Shown here piece by piece: positions 7,915-15,136 of a DNA stretch of 64,000 bases. Origin of the DNA: Clostridia bacterium (GTDB taxonomy: Bacteria; Bacillota; Clostridia; Oscillospirales; Acutalibacteraceae); assembly GCA_017434895.1 (NCBI GenBank), contig JAFSGB010000031.1:1-64000 (forward strand), in the 5' to 3' direction. Positions within the stretch are counted from its first letter, which is position 1; each line of letters opens with the position of its first letter. Made by a program: the position numbers and the translations under genes. Under the pieces are notes generated by a model that was given only the letters and a program-made list of their open reading frames with translations, made no database searches and was not told where the DNA came from.

Positions 7915-8409
7915 CTAATTATTTAATTTTTTTCCAATGTAAGCCTTAACCTCTTCAAAGGGTATTTCCAATGCGGCGGCAAGCTCGCCGAAAAGCAACT
8001 TTTCAGCCAATGCCATATATCTTTCGTCAACAAAGCCGGGCTTTTTGCGGTTTTCCAAAGCGAATTTTTTCTTGTGGTAAAGCCTAAAGGTAAGACCCAC
8101 CAAATCCTCACAGTTGTGGGTTGAAATCATAGCCTCGTATTGCTCGCGAGTAAGTTCAATATCTGCTGAAGCTTCGGTTATTTCGGGAATTTTTAAAATC
8201 AGCTCATCGGCTTCCTGTCTAGTCATAATCGGTCTTATAAAAACCCTGTTGCCCTCAACCGGTGCAAAGATAGTATTATTATCACTGCCTAAGGGCTTTA
8301 AAACGAAATACTGCCTTTTTTGATTTCTTACTAGCTCTTTTTCGCACTGCCCCTCAACAATGCAAACACCGGTTTTGCCGTATACTACCTTTTCTCCGAT
8401 TTTTAACAC
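7915..8409 (-). CDS. CarD/CdnL-family transcription regulator
   Basis: 164 aa from a GTG start with AGGTGAAA upstream. The N-terminal Tudor-like RNA-polymerase-interaction domain (IGEKVVYGKTGVCIVEG) is followed by the helical DNA-binding domain (RQEADELI through EEVKAYIGKKL). CarD-type proteins bind the RNAP beta subunit and stabilise open promoter complexes, notably at rRNA promoters. Length and motif order match the family. Single gene with its own terminator; no clear promoter hexamers were identified upstream. Confidence 0.88.
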   Translation of the reverse strand: MLKIGEKVVYGKTGVCIVEGQCEKELVRNQKRQYFVLKPLGSDNNTIFAPVEGNRVFIRPIMTRQEADELILKIPEITEASADIELTREQYEAMISTHNCEDLVGLTFRLYHKKKFALENRKKPGFVDERYMALAEKLLFGELAAALEIPFEEVKAYIGKKLNN

Positions 8410-8458
8410 ACTTTCACCTACTTATAAAAAACATTAAAATAAATCTGATATCCTAATT

Positions 8459-9034
8459 TTAACACATATTTTTATAAAATGTAAGTGTTTTTTTATTAAA
8501 ATCCTTGAGTTTTCCCATAAAAATTCTTTCGGTATCAGGAAGTGAAACAAAGCTCATGGGGTGGACGATTTTTTCGAGATCATCCGCACCCTTTACATCG
8601 TATTTAATCAATATATCACGCACAAATTCCGAGCAGTAATAACGGTTTTCGGCTCTGTGGCAGATTTTTAATGCGGCGAAATAAAGTCCCAAGTAATTAT
8701 ATCTGTAGAGTGTAGGGTTGCTTACCATATAGTTAATAAATGAGTAAAGCTCATCATATTTGTTTTGAGTGATGAAGGTTTTAAGTACAATAACCTTAGT
8801 GTTGGAAAAGCGTTTAAAGGTGCCAAAGCTTGCCGATTCCGTAACAAAGCCGGCAGGGAAAACACAGTATGGGTTCTTTCTGCCGAAAGAGTACATTAAA
8901 TGCAAATCATCCGCAAGACTTAGGGAAACATGGTTATATTCCTTATGGGTTATAAGCTTTAAAATTCTTGACAGTATGGTTCCCGTTTGGCTTATGACTA
9001 TGTAAATCGGTTTAAGTGTCAGCTCGCTTTCCAT
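8459..9034 (-). CDS. YiiX/YebB-like permuted papain-fold (NlpC/P60-related) hydrolase
   Basis: 191 aa; ATG 9034 follows GGGGTG, ten codons inside the longer frame. Family hallmarks are KEYNHVSLSL (catalytic His near residue 34) and RYYCSEFVRD (catalytic Cys near 136), in the His-before-Cys order of permuted papain-fold enzymes. No signal peptide, so probably cytoplasmic. Members of the group act on amide or ester bonds of peptidoglycan or lipids, but the substrate cannot be told here. It has its own promoter at 9055-9083. Confidence 0.72.
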   Translation of the reverse strand: MESELTLKPIYIVISQTGTILSRILKLITHKEYNHVSLSLADDLHLMYSFGRKNPYCVFPAGFVTESASFGTFKRFSNTKVIVLKTFITQNKYDELYSFINYMVSNPTLYRYNYLGLYFAALKICHRAENRYYCSEFVRDILIKYDVKGADDLEKIVHPMSFVSLPDTERIFMGKLKDFNKKTLTFYKNMC

Positions 9035-9054
9035 TAATTCACCCCTTTTTACTA

Positions 9055-9083
9055 ATTGTAACATATTTAGACCTTATTTTCAA
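9055..9083 (-). promoter_or_regulatory. Promoter for the YiiX-like gene
   Basis: Minus strand: -35 TTGAAA (9083-9078), 17-bp spacer ending TGT (extended -10), -10 TACAAT (9060-9055). Confidence 0.7.
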
Positions 9084-9131
9084 CAAAAAAAGCACCTTTA
9101 GTAAATTTTAAAAATTTACTAAAGGTGCTTT
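9084..9131 (-). terminator. Terminator of the small coat-like gene
   Basis: Very long perfect stem: 21-bp arms 9089-9109 and 9111-9131 (AAAGCACCTTTAG and its complement at the ends), followed on the minus strand by a run of seven T. Confidence 0.92.
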
Positions 9132-9133
9132 AA

Positions 9134-9454
9134 TTATCGTATTATTCTACAGTTATTGTTGTGAATAAAGGTTATTGAATGTATATTTGCTATTGGTATT
9201 GCGGTGCTTACAGGTGCGTTGCTTATTCTGATTGAAATAAAATCCTCACCGACATCTAAAAGCAGACCTGATTTTGTTTGTCTGCAACCGCCGCTGCAGA
9301 TTTCCACTGAAACAAGCTTGCCCTTGCAAGAGGTCAAATGCGCTCCAAATAAGCTTTTTCGGTTTATATTGCAGGTGTTCGTTAAATTATCAAGGCGGTT
9401 TTCGTAGTACTCTAAATCTCGCTCGTTCATAATCGCGTGCATTTCCTTTTCCAT
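9134..9454 (-). CDS. Small uncharacterised protein, possible DUF2642/coat-type
   Basis: 106 aa; ATG follows AAAGGAGGC. It has a helical N-terminus (1-35) and a beta-rich half (GKLVSVEICSGG, SGLLLDVGEDFISIRI, IANIHSITF) like an LSm-type barrel seen in small Bacillales/Clostridia spore-associated proteins (DUF2642, YuzF/CotP-like). That resemblance is by eye and weak. Four cysteines, two in a CSGGC motif. No signal peptide. Upstream lies a 12-bp perfect palindrome instead of a recognisable sigma-A promoter, which would fit a specialised regulator or sporulation sigma factor. Confidence 0.6.
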   Translation of the reverse strand: MEKEMHAIMNERDLEYYENRLDNLTNTCNINRKSLFGAHLTSCKGKLVSVEICSGGCRQTKSGLLLDVGEDFISIRISNAPVSTAIPIANIHSITFIHNNNCRIIR

Positions 9455-9467
9455 ATTATGCCTCCTT

Positions 9468-9479
9468 TAATACGTATTA
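9468..9479. promoter_or_regulatory. Perfect palindrome TAATACGTATTA
   Basis: A 12-bp self-complementary site 14 bp upstream of the small coat-like gene start, just beyond its ribosome binding site. It would fall in the promoter or 5' leader; the bound factor is unknown. Confidence 0.35.
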
Positions 9480-9720
9480 TTACATAATATGAAAAAGCGA
9501 AGGGTTATGATACAAAACGAATACTAGCTTTAAAAATTCCTAGAAGTTTTGAGGGAATAGTGAGAAGGAAATAGGTAAGAAGTAAAAAATTCCCTGAAAC
9601 AAGTTCGTGGAATTTTGGAAAGGGTGTACGAATTTGATGCACTTTGAATTTTTGACCTGTGTATTCGGACCACTACATATTATTTATATTCTGTCAGCAA
9701 AGCCGACACCGAAATTATTC
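9480..9720. other. Non-coding stretch, no gene seen
   Basis: Purine-rich, AT-rich sequence with no ORF carrying a plausible ribosome binding site. The only structure seen is an inverted repeat AAAATTCC (9586-9593) / GGAATTTT (9609-9616). It leads into the hairpin array. Confidence 0.5.
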
Positions 9721-9755
9721 ATTATTCATCAGCGCAAGCGACTTATATATTAAAT

Positions 9756-9941
9756 CACGGCGAAGCCGTGTATATCATAAATTTCGCAAGAAATTGCATA
9801 TCATCAAAGCGGAACGCTTTGTATATCATCATTGCGAAAGTTTTTTATACACGCTACGCGTGATGATATACAGCCTAACGGACTGATGAGATACAACGAT
9901 AGCAACGCTATCGTTGATGATATACCATTGCTTTCGCAATG
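9756..9941. repeat. Branched palindrome array (paired-linker hairpins)
   Basis: Short hairpins with different sequences are separated by a constant 10-11 nt linker. Hairpins: CACGGC/GCCGTG (9756-9770), AATTTC/GAAATT (9780-9795), AAAGCG/CGCTTT (9806-9820), CACGC/GCGTG (9850-9862), AACGATAGC/GCTATCGTT (9895-9915), CATTGC/GCAATG (9926-9941). Linkers left of centre read GTATATCATC; those right of centre read GATGATATAC, the reverse complement. 9821-9831 pairs perfectly with 9861-9871, and the next two linker pairs match 8/10 and 9/10. The whole can fold as one ladder with side hairpins. The last module recurs at 18437-18477. Confidence 0.75.
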
Positions 9942-9942
9942 A

Positions 9943-9977
9943 ATAAAAAAATAGACTTGCATTTGCAAGTCTATTTT
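9943..9977 (-). terminator. Terminator of tRNA-Ser
   Basis: Directly after the encoded CCA on the minus strand: 14-bp stem AAAAATAGACTTGC / GCAAGTCTATTTTT with an AAAT loop, T-tract included. Confidence 0.88.
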
Positions 9978-10069
9978 TGGCGGAGAGAGGGGGATTCGAA
10001 CCCCCGAACGGGTATTAGCCGTTACACGATTTCCAATCGTGCGCCTTAGACCAGCTCAGCCATCTCTCC
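9978..10069 (-). tRNA. tRNA-Ser (anticodon GGA), CCA encoded
   Basis: Minus strand cloverleaf: acceptor GGAGAGA, anticodon loop TTGGAAA closed by CACGA/TCGTG, a long variable arm (type II tRNA, as expected for Ser), T loop TTCGAAT, and encoded CCA. 92 nt. Confidence 0.96.
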
Positions 10070-10082
10070 AAGCGACTTATCC

Positions 10083-10111
10083 ATTATAATTGAAACTTTA
10101 ATAAAAATCAA
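10083..10111 (-). promoter_or_regulatory. Promoter of tRNA-Ser
   Basis: Minus strand: -35 TTGATT (10111-10106), 17-bp spacer, -10 TATAAT (10088-10083). It overlaps the divergent promoter of the FAD/Rieske gene. Confidence 0.78.
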
Positions 10112-10118
10112 GTATTAA
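10090..10118 (+). promoter_or_regulatory. Candidate promoter of the FAD/Rieske gene
   Basis: -35 TTGAAA (10090-10095), 17-bp spacer, weak -10 TATTAA (10113-10118). It overlaps the divergent tRNA-Ser promoter. Confidence 0.45.
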
Positions 10119-10168
10119 TTTACTATTTATGAGAAAAAATAAATTATCATTGGATTTTGGAGGATATT

Positions 10169-11467
10169 ATGAAATCACTTTGGGAAAATACAGCTACGAA
10201 ACCTCGGTTTAATCCGCTATCGCGAGACACAAAAACCGATGTACTTATTATCGGCGGGGGAATGGCGGGTGTGCTTTGCGCATTGGAGCTTGATAAAGTA
10301 GGAGTGGATTACATTCTGCTTGAGGCAAACCACATAGGTTCTGGAATAACCCGTAACACCACCGCAAAAATAACTGCTCAGCACGGGCTTATTTACAGTA
10401 AAATATCCGACAATTATGGAAGTGAATTTGCCAAGGAGTATTTAGATATAAATCAAGAAGCAGTTAAAAAATATAAGGAGCTATGCTGTAATATAGACTG
10501 TGATTACGAGGAAAAAGCATCCTTTGTTTATACTTTAAGGGACAGAGAAAAAATCGAAAAAGAAATAAAGGCATTAGACAAAATTGGCTACAATGCCAAA
10601 TTCACCAAGAGAACACCCTTACCGCTTGTGGTAGCGGGGGCGGTGGGTTTTGAAAATCAAGCACAGTTTAACCCGCTTAAATTTTTGTATAGCATTTCCA
10701 AGGGACTTAACATTCATGAAAATGTAAGGGTAAAGGAGTTGGTGGGCACTACTGCAATTACTGATCAAGGGAAAGTAGATGCGGAAAAGATAATTGTTGC
10801 AACCCATTTCCCCTTTATTAATAAGCACGGGTATTATTTCGCTAAAATGTATCAGCACCGTTCCTATGTTTTAGGACTTAAAAACGCACCTAAGGTGAAT
10901 GGCATGTATGTTGATGCGGATTTAAAAGGGCTGTCCTTTAGGGACTATGGCGATATATTGCTTTTGGGCGGAGGCTCTCACAGAACGGGTAAAAAGGGCG
11001 GTAGTTATAACGAGCTTAGAGATTTTGTAAGACGATACTACCCAAGAGCCGAGGAGTGCTGTCACTTTGCTACTCAGGACTGCGAAACACTGGACGGTAT
11101 ACCATATATTGGTCAATACGCTAAGAATACCGAAAACCTTTATGTTGCCACCGGCTTTAACAAGTGGGGAATGACCTCCTCTATGGTGGCAGCAATAATT
11201 TTAAGAGATAAAATTTTAGGGGTCAAAAATCCCTATTCGGAGATTTTCGACCCTTCAAGAAGTGTTGTATTTCCTCAACTAGGTATTAATATTTTTGAGT
11301 CGGTATGTGGCTTGGCTATGCCTACAACCAAGCGTTGTCCCCATCTTGGATGCGGACTTAAGTGGAATAAATGGGAGCACACTTGGGACTGTCCCTGCCA
11401 TGGCTCAAGGTTTAGTGAGGATGGAAGTCTTATTGACAATCCAGCCACTGGGGATTTAAAGGATTAA
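10169..11467 (+). CDS. FAD-dependent oxidoreductase with C-terminal Rieske domain
   Basis: 432 aa; ATG 10169 lies behind TGGAGG. Residues 18-60 form an FAD-binding Rossmann motif (VLIIGGGMAGVLCALEL, then LLEAN) of the DAO/glycine-oxidase fold. The C-terminus carries a complete Rieske [2Fe-2S] site: CPHLGC and CPCHGSRF supply two Cys and two His. Family members oxidise amino acids or act as electron-transfer oxidoreductases; the substrate is unknown. It converges on the ABC exporter operon, overlapping the permease stop by 4 bp with no terminator between. Confidence 0.85.
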   Translation: MKSLWENTATKPRFNPLSRDTKTDVLIIGGGMAGVLCALELDKVGVDYILLEANHIGSGITRNTTAKITAQHGLIYSKISDNYGSEFAKEYLDINQEAVKKYKELCCNIDCDYEEKASFVYTLRDREKIEKEIKALDKIGYNAKFTKRTPLPLVVAGAVGFENQAQFNPLKFLYSISKGLNIHENVRVKELVGTTAITDQGKVDAEKIIVATHFPFINKHGYYFAKMYQHRSYVLGLKNAPKVNGMYVDADLKGLSFRDYGDILLLGGGSHRTGKKGGSYNELRDFVRRYYPRAEECCHFATQDCETLDGIPYIGQYAKNTENLYVATGFNKWGMTSSMVAAIILRDKILGVKNPYSEIFDPSRSVVFPQLGINIFESVCGLAMPTTKRCPHLGCGLKWNKWEHTWDCPCHGSRFSEDGSLIDNPATGDLKD

Positions 11468-12189
11468 GCCTGTTTCATTTTCCTTAAAAAAGAAAATACA
11501 GCAAGGCACAGTATGGCAGTGGCATAAATTAAAACGATAATCAAATGTGGGAGGGCAGATAAAAGCTCTCCCTTTAATACTGCCCGTTCAAGCTCTACGG
11601 CGTGAATAAAGGGCAGAGCGTTAGCTATTTTTTTAAAAACTCCGCCAATCAAATTAATATCAAACCAAATTCCCGAAAACCAAGCGGACAAATTGGTAAG
11701 CAGTGCTCCACAAATGCCACCCGTTTGCTTGACACTTAAAAGACTTCCGCACAAAAGCCCTAAGGCAATGTAAAAAATGCTTACGGGGATTATGAAAACA
11801 GTGCAGTATAAGATACCTATAGTAATTTTGAGCCCTAAAATTATTGCTACAATAAATGTTATAACGCACTGTAAAACACTAAGTGGCAAAATGGGCAGTG
11901 TGTAGCCCAAAATAAAATCTGCAGCAGTCAGCGGTGTGGTAAAAAGTCTTTGCAGAAAGGCGGTTTCTCGGTCTCTTGAAATAAGGGTCGCGGAAAAAAG
12001 TGTCATAAAGGAAAGTCCAAAAACTGCAATTCCCGGGGTTAGGTGGGAAAGTTCAAACATACTTACGGGGATATTGGACTGAATAGCAGTAAGAAGCAAT
12101 AAAATTACAACAGGAAAACCAAGACCGAAAAGCACCGTTAAGGGGTCGCGGATAATTTCCTTTAAATTTCTTTTTGCAAAATAAATCAC
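11464..12189 (-). CDS. ABC-2 type transporter permease
   Basis: 241 aa integral membrane protein with six hydrophobic segments (for example VLFGLGFPVVILLLLTAI and VLQCVITFIVAIILGL) and the ABC-2 hallmark RDRETAFLQRLFTTPL after the second segment. It overlaps the ATPase gene by 4 bp (ATGA). It pairs with the ATPase to form a DrrAB-type exporter, commonly for drugs or lipids. Substrate unknown. Confidence 0.87.
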   Translation of the reverse strand: MIYFAKRNLKEIIRDPLTVLFGLGFPVVILLLLTAIQSNIPVSMFELSHLTPGIAVFGLSFMTLFSATLISRDRETAFLQRLFTTPLTAADFILGYTLPILPLSVLQCVITFIVAIILGLKITIGILYCTVFIIPVSIFYIALGLLCGSLLSVKQTGGICGALLTNLSAWFSGIWFDINLIGGVFKKIANALPFIHAVELERAVLKGELLSALPHLIIVLIYATAILCLAVFSFLRKMKQA

Positions 12190-12902
12190 GAAATATCCCC
12201 CTTTACTATTTTTACAAAGGCATCCTCGAATTTTTCTGCTTCGGCTTTTTGCTTTAGCTCATCGGCAGTGCCGATGGTTAAAAGCCTGCCGCTTTTCATA
12301 ATGCCGATGCGGTCGGAAAGCGCCTCTGCCTCCTCCATATAATGTGTGGTTAAAATGACGGTCACCTTGCCCTTAAGGGAGCGAATAGTATCCCAAAGCT
12401 CACTGCGGGCGATAACATCAAGACCCAAGGTTGGTTCGTCCAGAAAAAGGATTTCCGGCTCGTTTATAAGTGACATAGCAATGCTAAGCCGTCTTTGAAA
12501 GCCTCCCGAAAGCTTGCCTGCCTTTTTACCGAAAACACCATTTAAACCGAAGGTATTGCAAAGCTCAGTTGCTTTTTCAAGCGGCATTTTATTGATACCG
12601 CAAATAAGCTCCAAATTTTCCTTAACCGTAAGTCCCAAGGCAACTGCAGTCTCTTGAGGTGAAACACCTATTAACCTTTTGATTTCTACCATTTCACTTA
12701 ATACGCTTTTGCCAAGTATTAGGGCATCGCCGTCGGTGGGACGTGTCAATCCGCAAAGCATTTTAATTGTGGTAGTTTTGCCCGCACCGTTAATGCCCAA
12801 AAGAGCAAAAAGCTCACCCCTCTTAACCGTTAGGTCAAGTCGGTCTACAGCTATAGTGTCCTTATATTTTTTAGTAAGCTTTAGCGTTTTAATTGATTCC
12901 AT
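12186..12902 (-). CDS. ABC transporter ATP-binding protein (DrrA-like)
   Basis: 238 aa. Walker A GINGAGKTT, Q-loop, signature LSGGFQRRLS, Walker B EILFLDEPTLGLD and the H-loop TTHYMEEAEAL are all present. It overlaps tetR by 14 bp and the permease by 4 bp, giving a single tetR-ATPase-permease transcript. Likely exports a toxic compound sensed by the TetR protein; inference from operon form. Confidence 0.92.
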   Translation of the reverse strand: MESIKTLKLTKKYKDTIAVDRLDLTVKRGELFALLGINGAGKTTTIKMLCGLTRPTDGDALILGKSVLSEMVEIKRLIGVSPQETAVALGLTVKENLELICGINKMPLEKATELCNTFGLNGVFGKKAGKLSGGFQRRLSIAMSLINEPEILFLDEPTLGLDVIARSELWDTIRSLKGKVTVILTTHYMEEAEALSDRIGIMKSGRLLTIGTADELKQKAEAEKFEDAFVKIVKGDIS

Positions 12903-13455
12903 TACAATGCCTCCGTTTAAGACCCTCGTAAATATCGGTTAAGGAATTGCTTATAAAATCCAAATCCCACTCTAAATAAGAGGTTGCAAGCATTGTAGCA
13001 ATTCCGTGAACATAAACCCACATTTCAAGGTGGAAAAGGTATGCTGTCTGTTGGCTCAAATTAAGGTTTTTTTGCAATATTTCTATTATCGGTGCAATTT
13101 CCTCTGTGCTTTTGGTGATTTCTTCGTTTTGGCGGTTTCGCATAAACAAAAGCTTAAAAAGCTCGGTTTCCTCTTTTGCAAAGCGAATATACCCCATACC
13201 GCTTGCTTTGTAGGGAGGGTATTCACCCTTTTCCATAGCTGCTTTTAAGTAGTCTTGATACTTTTCGTTAGCCATGGAAATCACCTCTGCCTTTACCTCC
13301 TCCATACCACTGAAAAGACTGAATATAGGCTTTGGGGAGGTTCCTAATTTTTGGGCTAAACTGCGGGCAGTAAGGCTGTTAATTCCGCTTTCCCTAATTA
13401 AATTTAGGGCAACCTTCGTTATTTCATCTTTGGTAAATTTAAAGCTGGGTGGCAT
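12889..13455 (-). CDS. TetR-family repressor of the ABC exporter
   Basis: 188 aa. The N-terminal HTH (KDEITKVALNLIRESG, LTARSLAQKLGTSPKPIFSLF) is TetR-type, followed by an all-helical ligand domain with TetR_C-like features. ATG is preceded by AGGAGG. It is the first gene of its operon, and a 12+2+12 imperfect palindrome at 13471-13496 overlaps the predicted transcription start, so it probably represses itself and the exporter. Confidence 0.88.
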   Translation of the reverse strand: MPPSFKFTKDEITKVALNLIRESGINSLTARSLAQKLGTSPKPIFSLFSGMEEVKAEVISMANEKYQDYLKAAMEKGEYPPYKASGMGYIRFAKEETELFKLLFMRNRQNEEITKSTEEIAPIIEILQKNLNLSQQTAYLFHLEMWVYVHGIATMLATSYLEWDLDFISNSLTDIYEGLKRRHCNGIN

Positions 13456-13470
13456 ATTAATTCCTCCTGG

Positions 13471-13496
13471 AAACTGATGTTGTGCAACATATGTTT
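13471..13496. promoter_or_regulatory. TetR operator candidate
   Basis: Core ATGTTG-TG-CAACAT (13477-13490) is perfect; extended arms AAAC/GTTT bring it to 10 of 12 matches per arm. It spans the predicted +1 of the tetR operon. Confidence 0.65.
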
Positions 13497-13499
13497 CTT

Positions 13500-13528
13500 A
13501 TTATAATTTCTATTGTGAACTTTGTCAA
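13500..13528 (-). promoter_or_regulatory. Consensus promoter of the tetR-ABC operon
   Basis: Minus strand: perfect -35 TTGACA (13528-13523), 17-bp spacer, perfect -10 TATAAT (13505-13500). Such strength makes sense only under tight repression, in keeping with the adjoining palindrome. Confidence 0.9.
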
Positions 13529-13567
13529 GGGAAACCTTTACTAAATTATTAATTTCCTTTAAATTGG

Positions 13568-13596
13568 TTGAAAAAACCGCCGATTTGTAATATAAT
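13568..13596 (+). promoter_or_regulatory. Promoter of the PlsC-like gene
   Basis: -35 TTGAAA (13568-13573), 17-bp spacer, -10 TATAAT (13591-13596). Confidence 0.8.
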
Positions 13597-13628
13597 AGAT
13601 AATATCATAGCAAAAGGAAGACTCTTAA

Positions 13629-14372
13629 ATGGAAAAGAAAATTTCACCTCTTTACAAGGCAGTCAAGTGGTTTGTATGGTTGTTTTCACCTAAGTTTAAG
13701 GTGGAGGGAGCGGAGAATCTACCTGATGAGGCAACACTTCTTGTAGGAAATCACTCTCAAATGTACGGCCCTATAGCATGCGAATTTTACATTCCCGGAA
13801 AGCACTATACATGGTGCGCAGGGGAAATGATGAATATTAAAACCGTTCCCGCGTATGCTTTTAGTGATTTCTGGTCTCAAAAATCAAAATGGACACACCC
13901 TTTTTATAGGTTGGCGTCTTACATAATAGCTCCCTTGGCATCTCTTATTTTTAACAATGCCAATACTATAGGTGTTTTTAGGGACACCAGAATTTTGTCC
14001 ACCTTTAAAACTACCGTTAAGCGTCTTAATGAGGGCAACAATGTAGTGGTTTTTCCTGAGCACGACGTTAAGTACAATAACATAGTTTACGATTTTCAGG
14101 ATAAGTTTATTGATATTGCAAGGCTTTATTACAAAAAGACAGGCAAGGCTTTAAGCTTTGCGCCATTGTATATAGCGCCAAACCTTAAAAAAATGTATAT
14201 AGGCAAGTCCACTACCTTTAATCCTGAGCTTCCCATGGACGGGGAAAGAGAGCGGATTTGTAAATATTTAATGTGTGAAATTACCAAAATTGCAAGGGAA
14301 CTTCCTGTTCATACGGTTGTGCCTTACCGCAATATTCCAAAAAAGCTTTACCCCAAAAATAAGGAGGGCTAA
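13629..14372 (+). CDS. PlsC-like acyltransferase with altered catalytic motif
   Basis: 247 aa, lysophospholipid acyltransferase fold. Block I reads VGNHSQMYGP where the family has NHX4D: the His is kept but the Asp position is Gly. Block III FPEHD replaces the usual FPEGTR. One hydrophobic stretch (RLASYIIAPLASLIF). It could use an atypical acceptor or a shifted acid, or be inactive. The next gene, 1 bp away, is a PAP2-type phosphatase, so a lipid-related function for the pair is likely. Confidence 0.7.
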   Translation: MEKKISPLYKAVKWFVWLFSPKFKVEGAENLPDEATLLVGNHSQMYGPIACEFYIPGKHYTWCAGEMMNIKTVPAYAFSDFWSQKSKWTHPFYRLASYIIAPLASLIFNNANTIGVFRDTRILSTFKTTVKRLNEGNNVVVFPEHDVKYNNIVYDFQDKFIDIARLYYKKTGKALSFAPLYIAPNLKKMYIGKSTTFNPELPMDGERERICKYLMCEITKIARELPVHTVVPYRNIPKKLYPKNKEG

Positions 14373-14373
14373 T

Positions 14374-15048
14374 ATGCGAAAACCCGTTGTTGATTACAGA
14401 GAATTTTCCTTTAAAGGGCTAAATGACCCACGCTTTTCACATCTAAAGCTTTTGGGCGGTTGGTTTATTTATTTTGCCCTTTATTTAATAACCGAAAACC
14501 TTATTCCAAATAACAGTGGTACCGCGGTTTCGTGTTGGCTTGATTATAAAATTCCATTTTGTGAGTGGTTTATAATTCCTTATGTTGGTTGGTATGCACT
14601 GATAGTTGTATCGCTTTTGTATTTTGCGCTTTACAATGTGGACAACTTTAAAAGATTGCAAATTTTCATAATCGTTACCCAAGTTGTTGCAATGATTATT
14701 TATATTGCTTTTCCAAATTATCAGCCCTTAAGACCTGATTATCCAAGGGATAATTTTTTGACCGACGTTGTAATTTTAATTCAAAACTTTGACACCAATT
14801 CCAATGTTTGTCCATCGCTGCATGTGGCATATTCTATAGGTATTGCTTCGGTATGGCTAAAGGAAAAATCTGCGGCTTGGTGGACTAAAACCGGTATAGT
14901 TATATTCTGTATTTTGGTTTGTCTTTCTACTGTATTTGTAAAACAGCATTCTGTTGTGGACGGCTTGGTGGCAATACCGGTTTGTCTTTTAGCTGAATAT
15001 ATTTCCTGTAAGAGCTATTGGAAAGAAAAATTAAAATCTAAGGCTTAA
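14374..15048 (+). CDS. PAP2-superfamily membrane phosphatase
   Basis: 224 aa from ATG 14374, preceded by AAGGAGGG; the longer upstream frame overlaps the acyltransferase and is rejected. Five or six hydrophobic segments. PAP2 catalytic motifs: CPSLHVAYS (phosphatase motif 2) and KQHSVVDGL (motif 3, His and Asp); the first motif is less clear. The form resembles AUR1/inositol-phosphorylceramide-synthase-like members. Likely dephosphorylates a lipid phosphate or transfers a head group, alongside the adjacent acyltransferase. Confidence 0.8.
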   Translation: MRKPVVDYREFSFKGLNDPRFSHLKLLGGWFIYFALYLITENLIPNNSGTAVSCWLDYKIPFCEWFIIPYVGWYALIVVSLLYFALYNVDNFKRLQIFIIVTQVVAMIIYIAFPNYQPLRPDYPRDNFLTDVVILIQNFDTNSNVCPSLHVAYSIGIASVWLKEKSAAWWTKTGIVIFCILVCLSTVFVKQHSVVDGLVAIPVCLLAEYISCKSYWKEKLKSKA

Positions 15049-15051
15049 ATG

Positions 15052-15090
15052 AGACTCTTCGCAATAAAAGTTGCGAAGAGTCTTTTTGTT
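15052..15090 (+). terminator. Terminator of the acyltransferase-PAP2 operon
   Basis: 13-bp stem AGACTCTTCGCAA / TTGCGAAGAGTCT, 6-nt loop, then TTTTGTTTT. Confidence 0.9.
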
Positions 15091-15116
15091 TTAAAAAACA
15101 GGAAACGGGATATACT
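15086..15116 (+). promoter_or_regulatory. Weak promoter candidate for the bile salt hydrolase
   Basis: -10 TATACT (15111-15116) with a poor -35 TTGTTT (15086-15091) at 19-bp spacing. It is the only candidate between the terminator and the gene. Confidence 0.3.
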
Positions 15117-15136
15117 AATGAAAAGGAGAGATTTCA

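Noticed and set aside
9659..9886. 75-aa plus-strand ORF across the hairpin array
   Set aside because: No ribosome binding site, and it reads through palindromic repeats; the coding look is an artefact of the linkers.
9756..9941. CRISPR array
   Set aside because: Constant parts are only 10-11 nt and invert at the centre, the variable parts are themselves hairpins, and there are no cas genes.
11464..13455. Toxin-antitoxin or defence island around the TetR-ABC genes
   Set aside because: All three genes have complete, ordinary exporter and repressor motifs; no nuclease, toxin or phage-related neighbour.
14275..14373. N-terminal extension of the PAP2 protein
   Set aside because: It overlaps the acyltransferase frame; ATG 14374 has AAGGAGGG in place.
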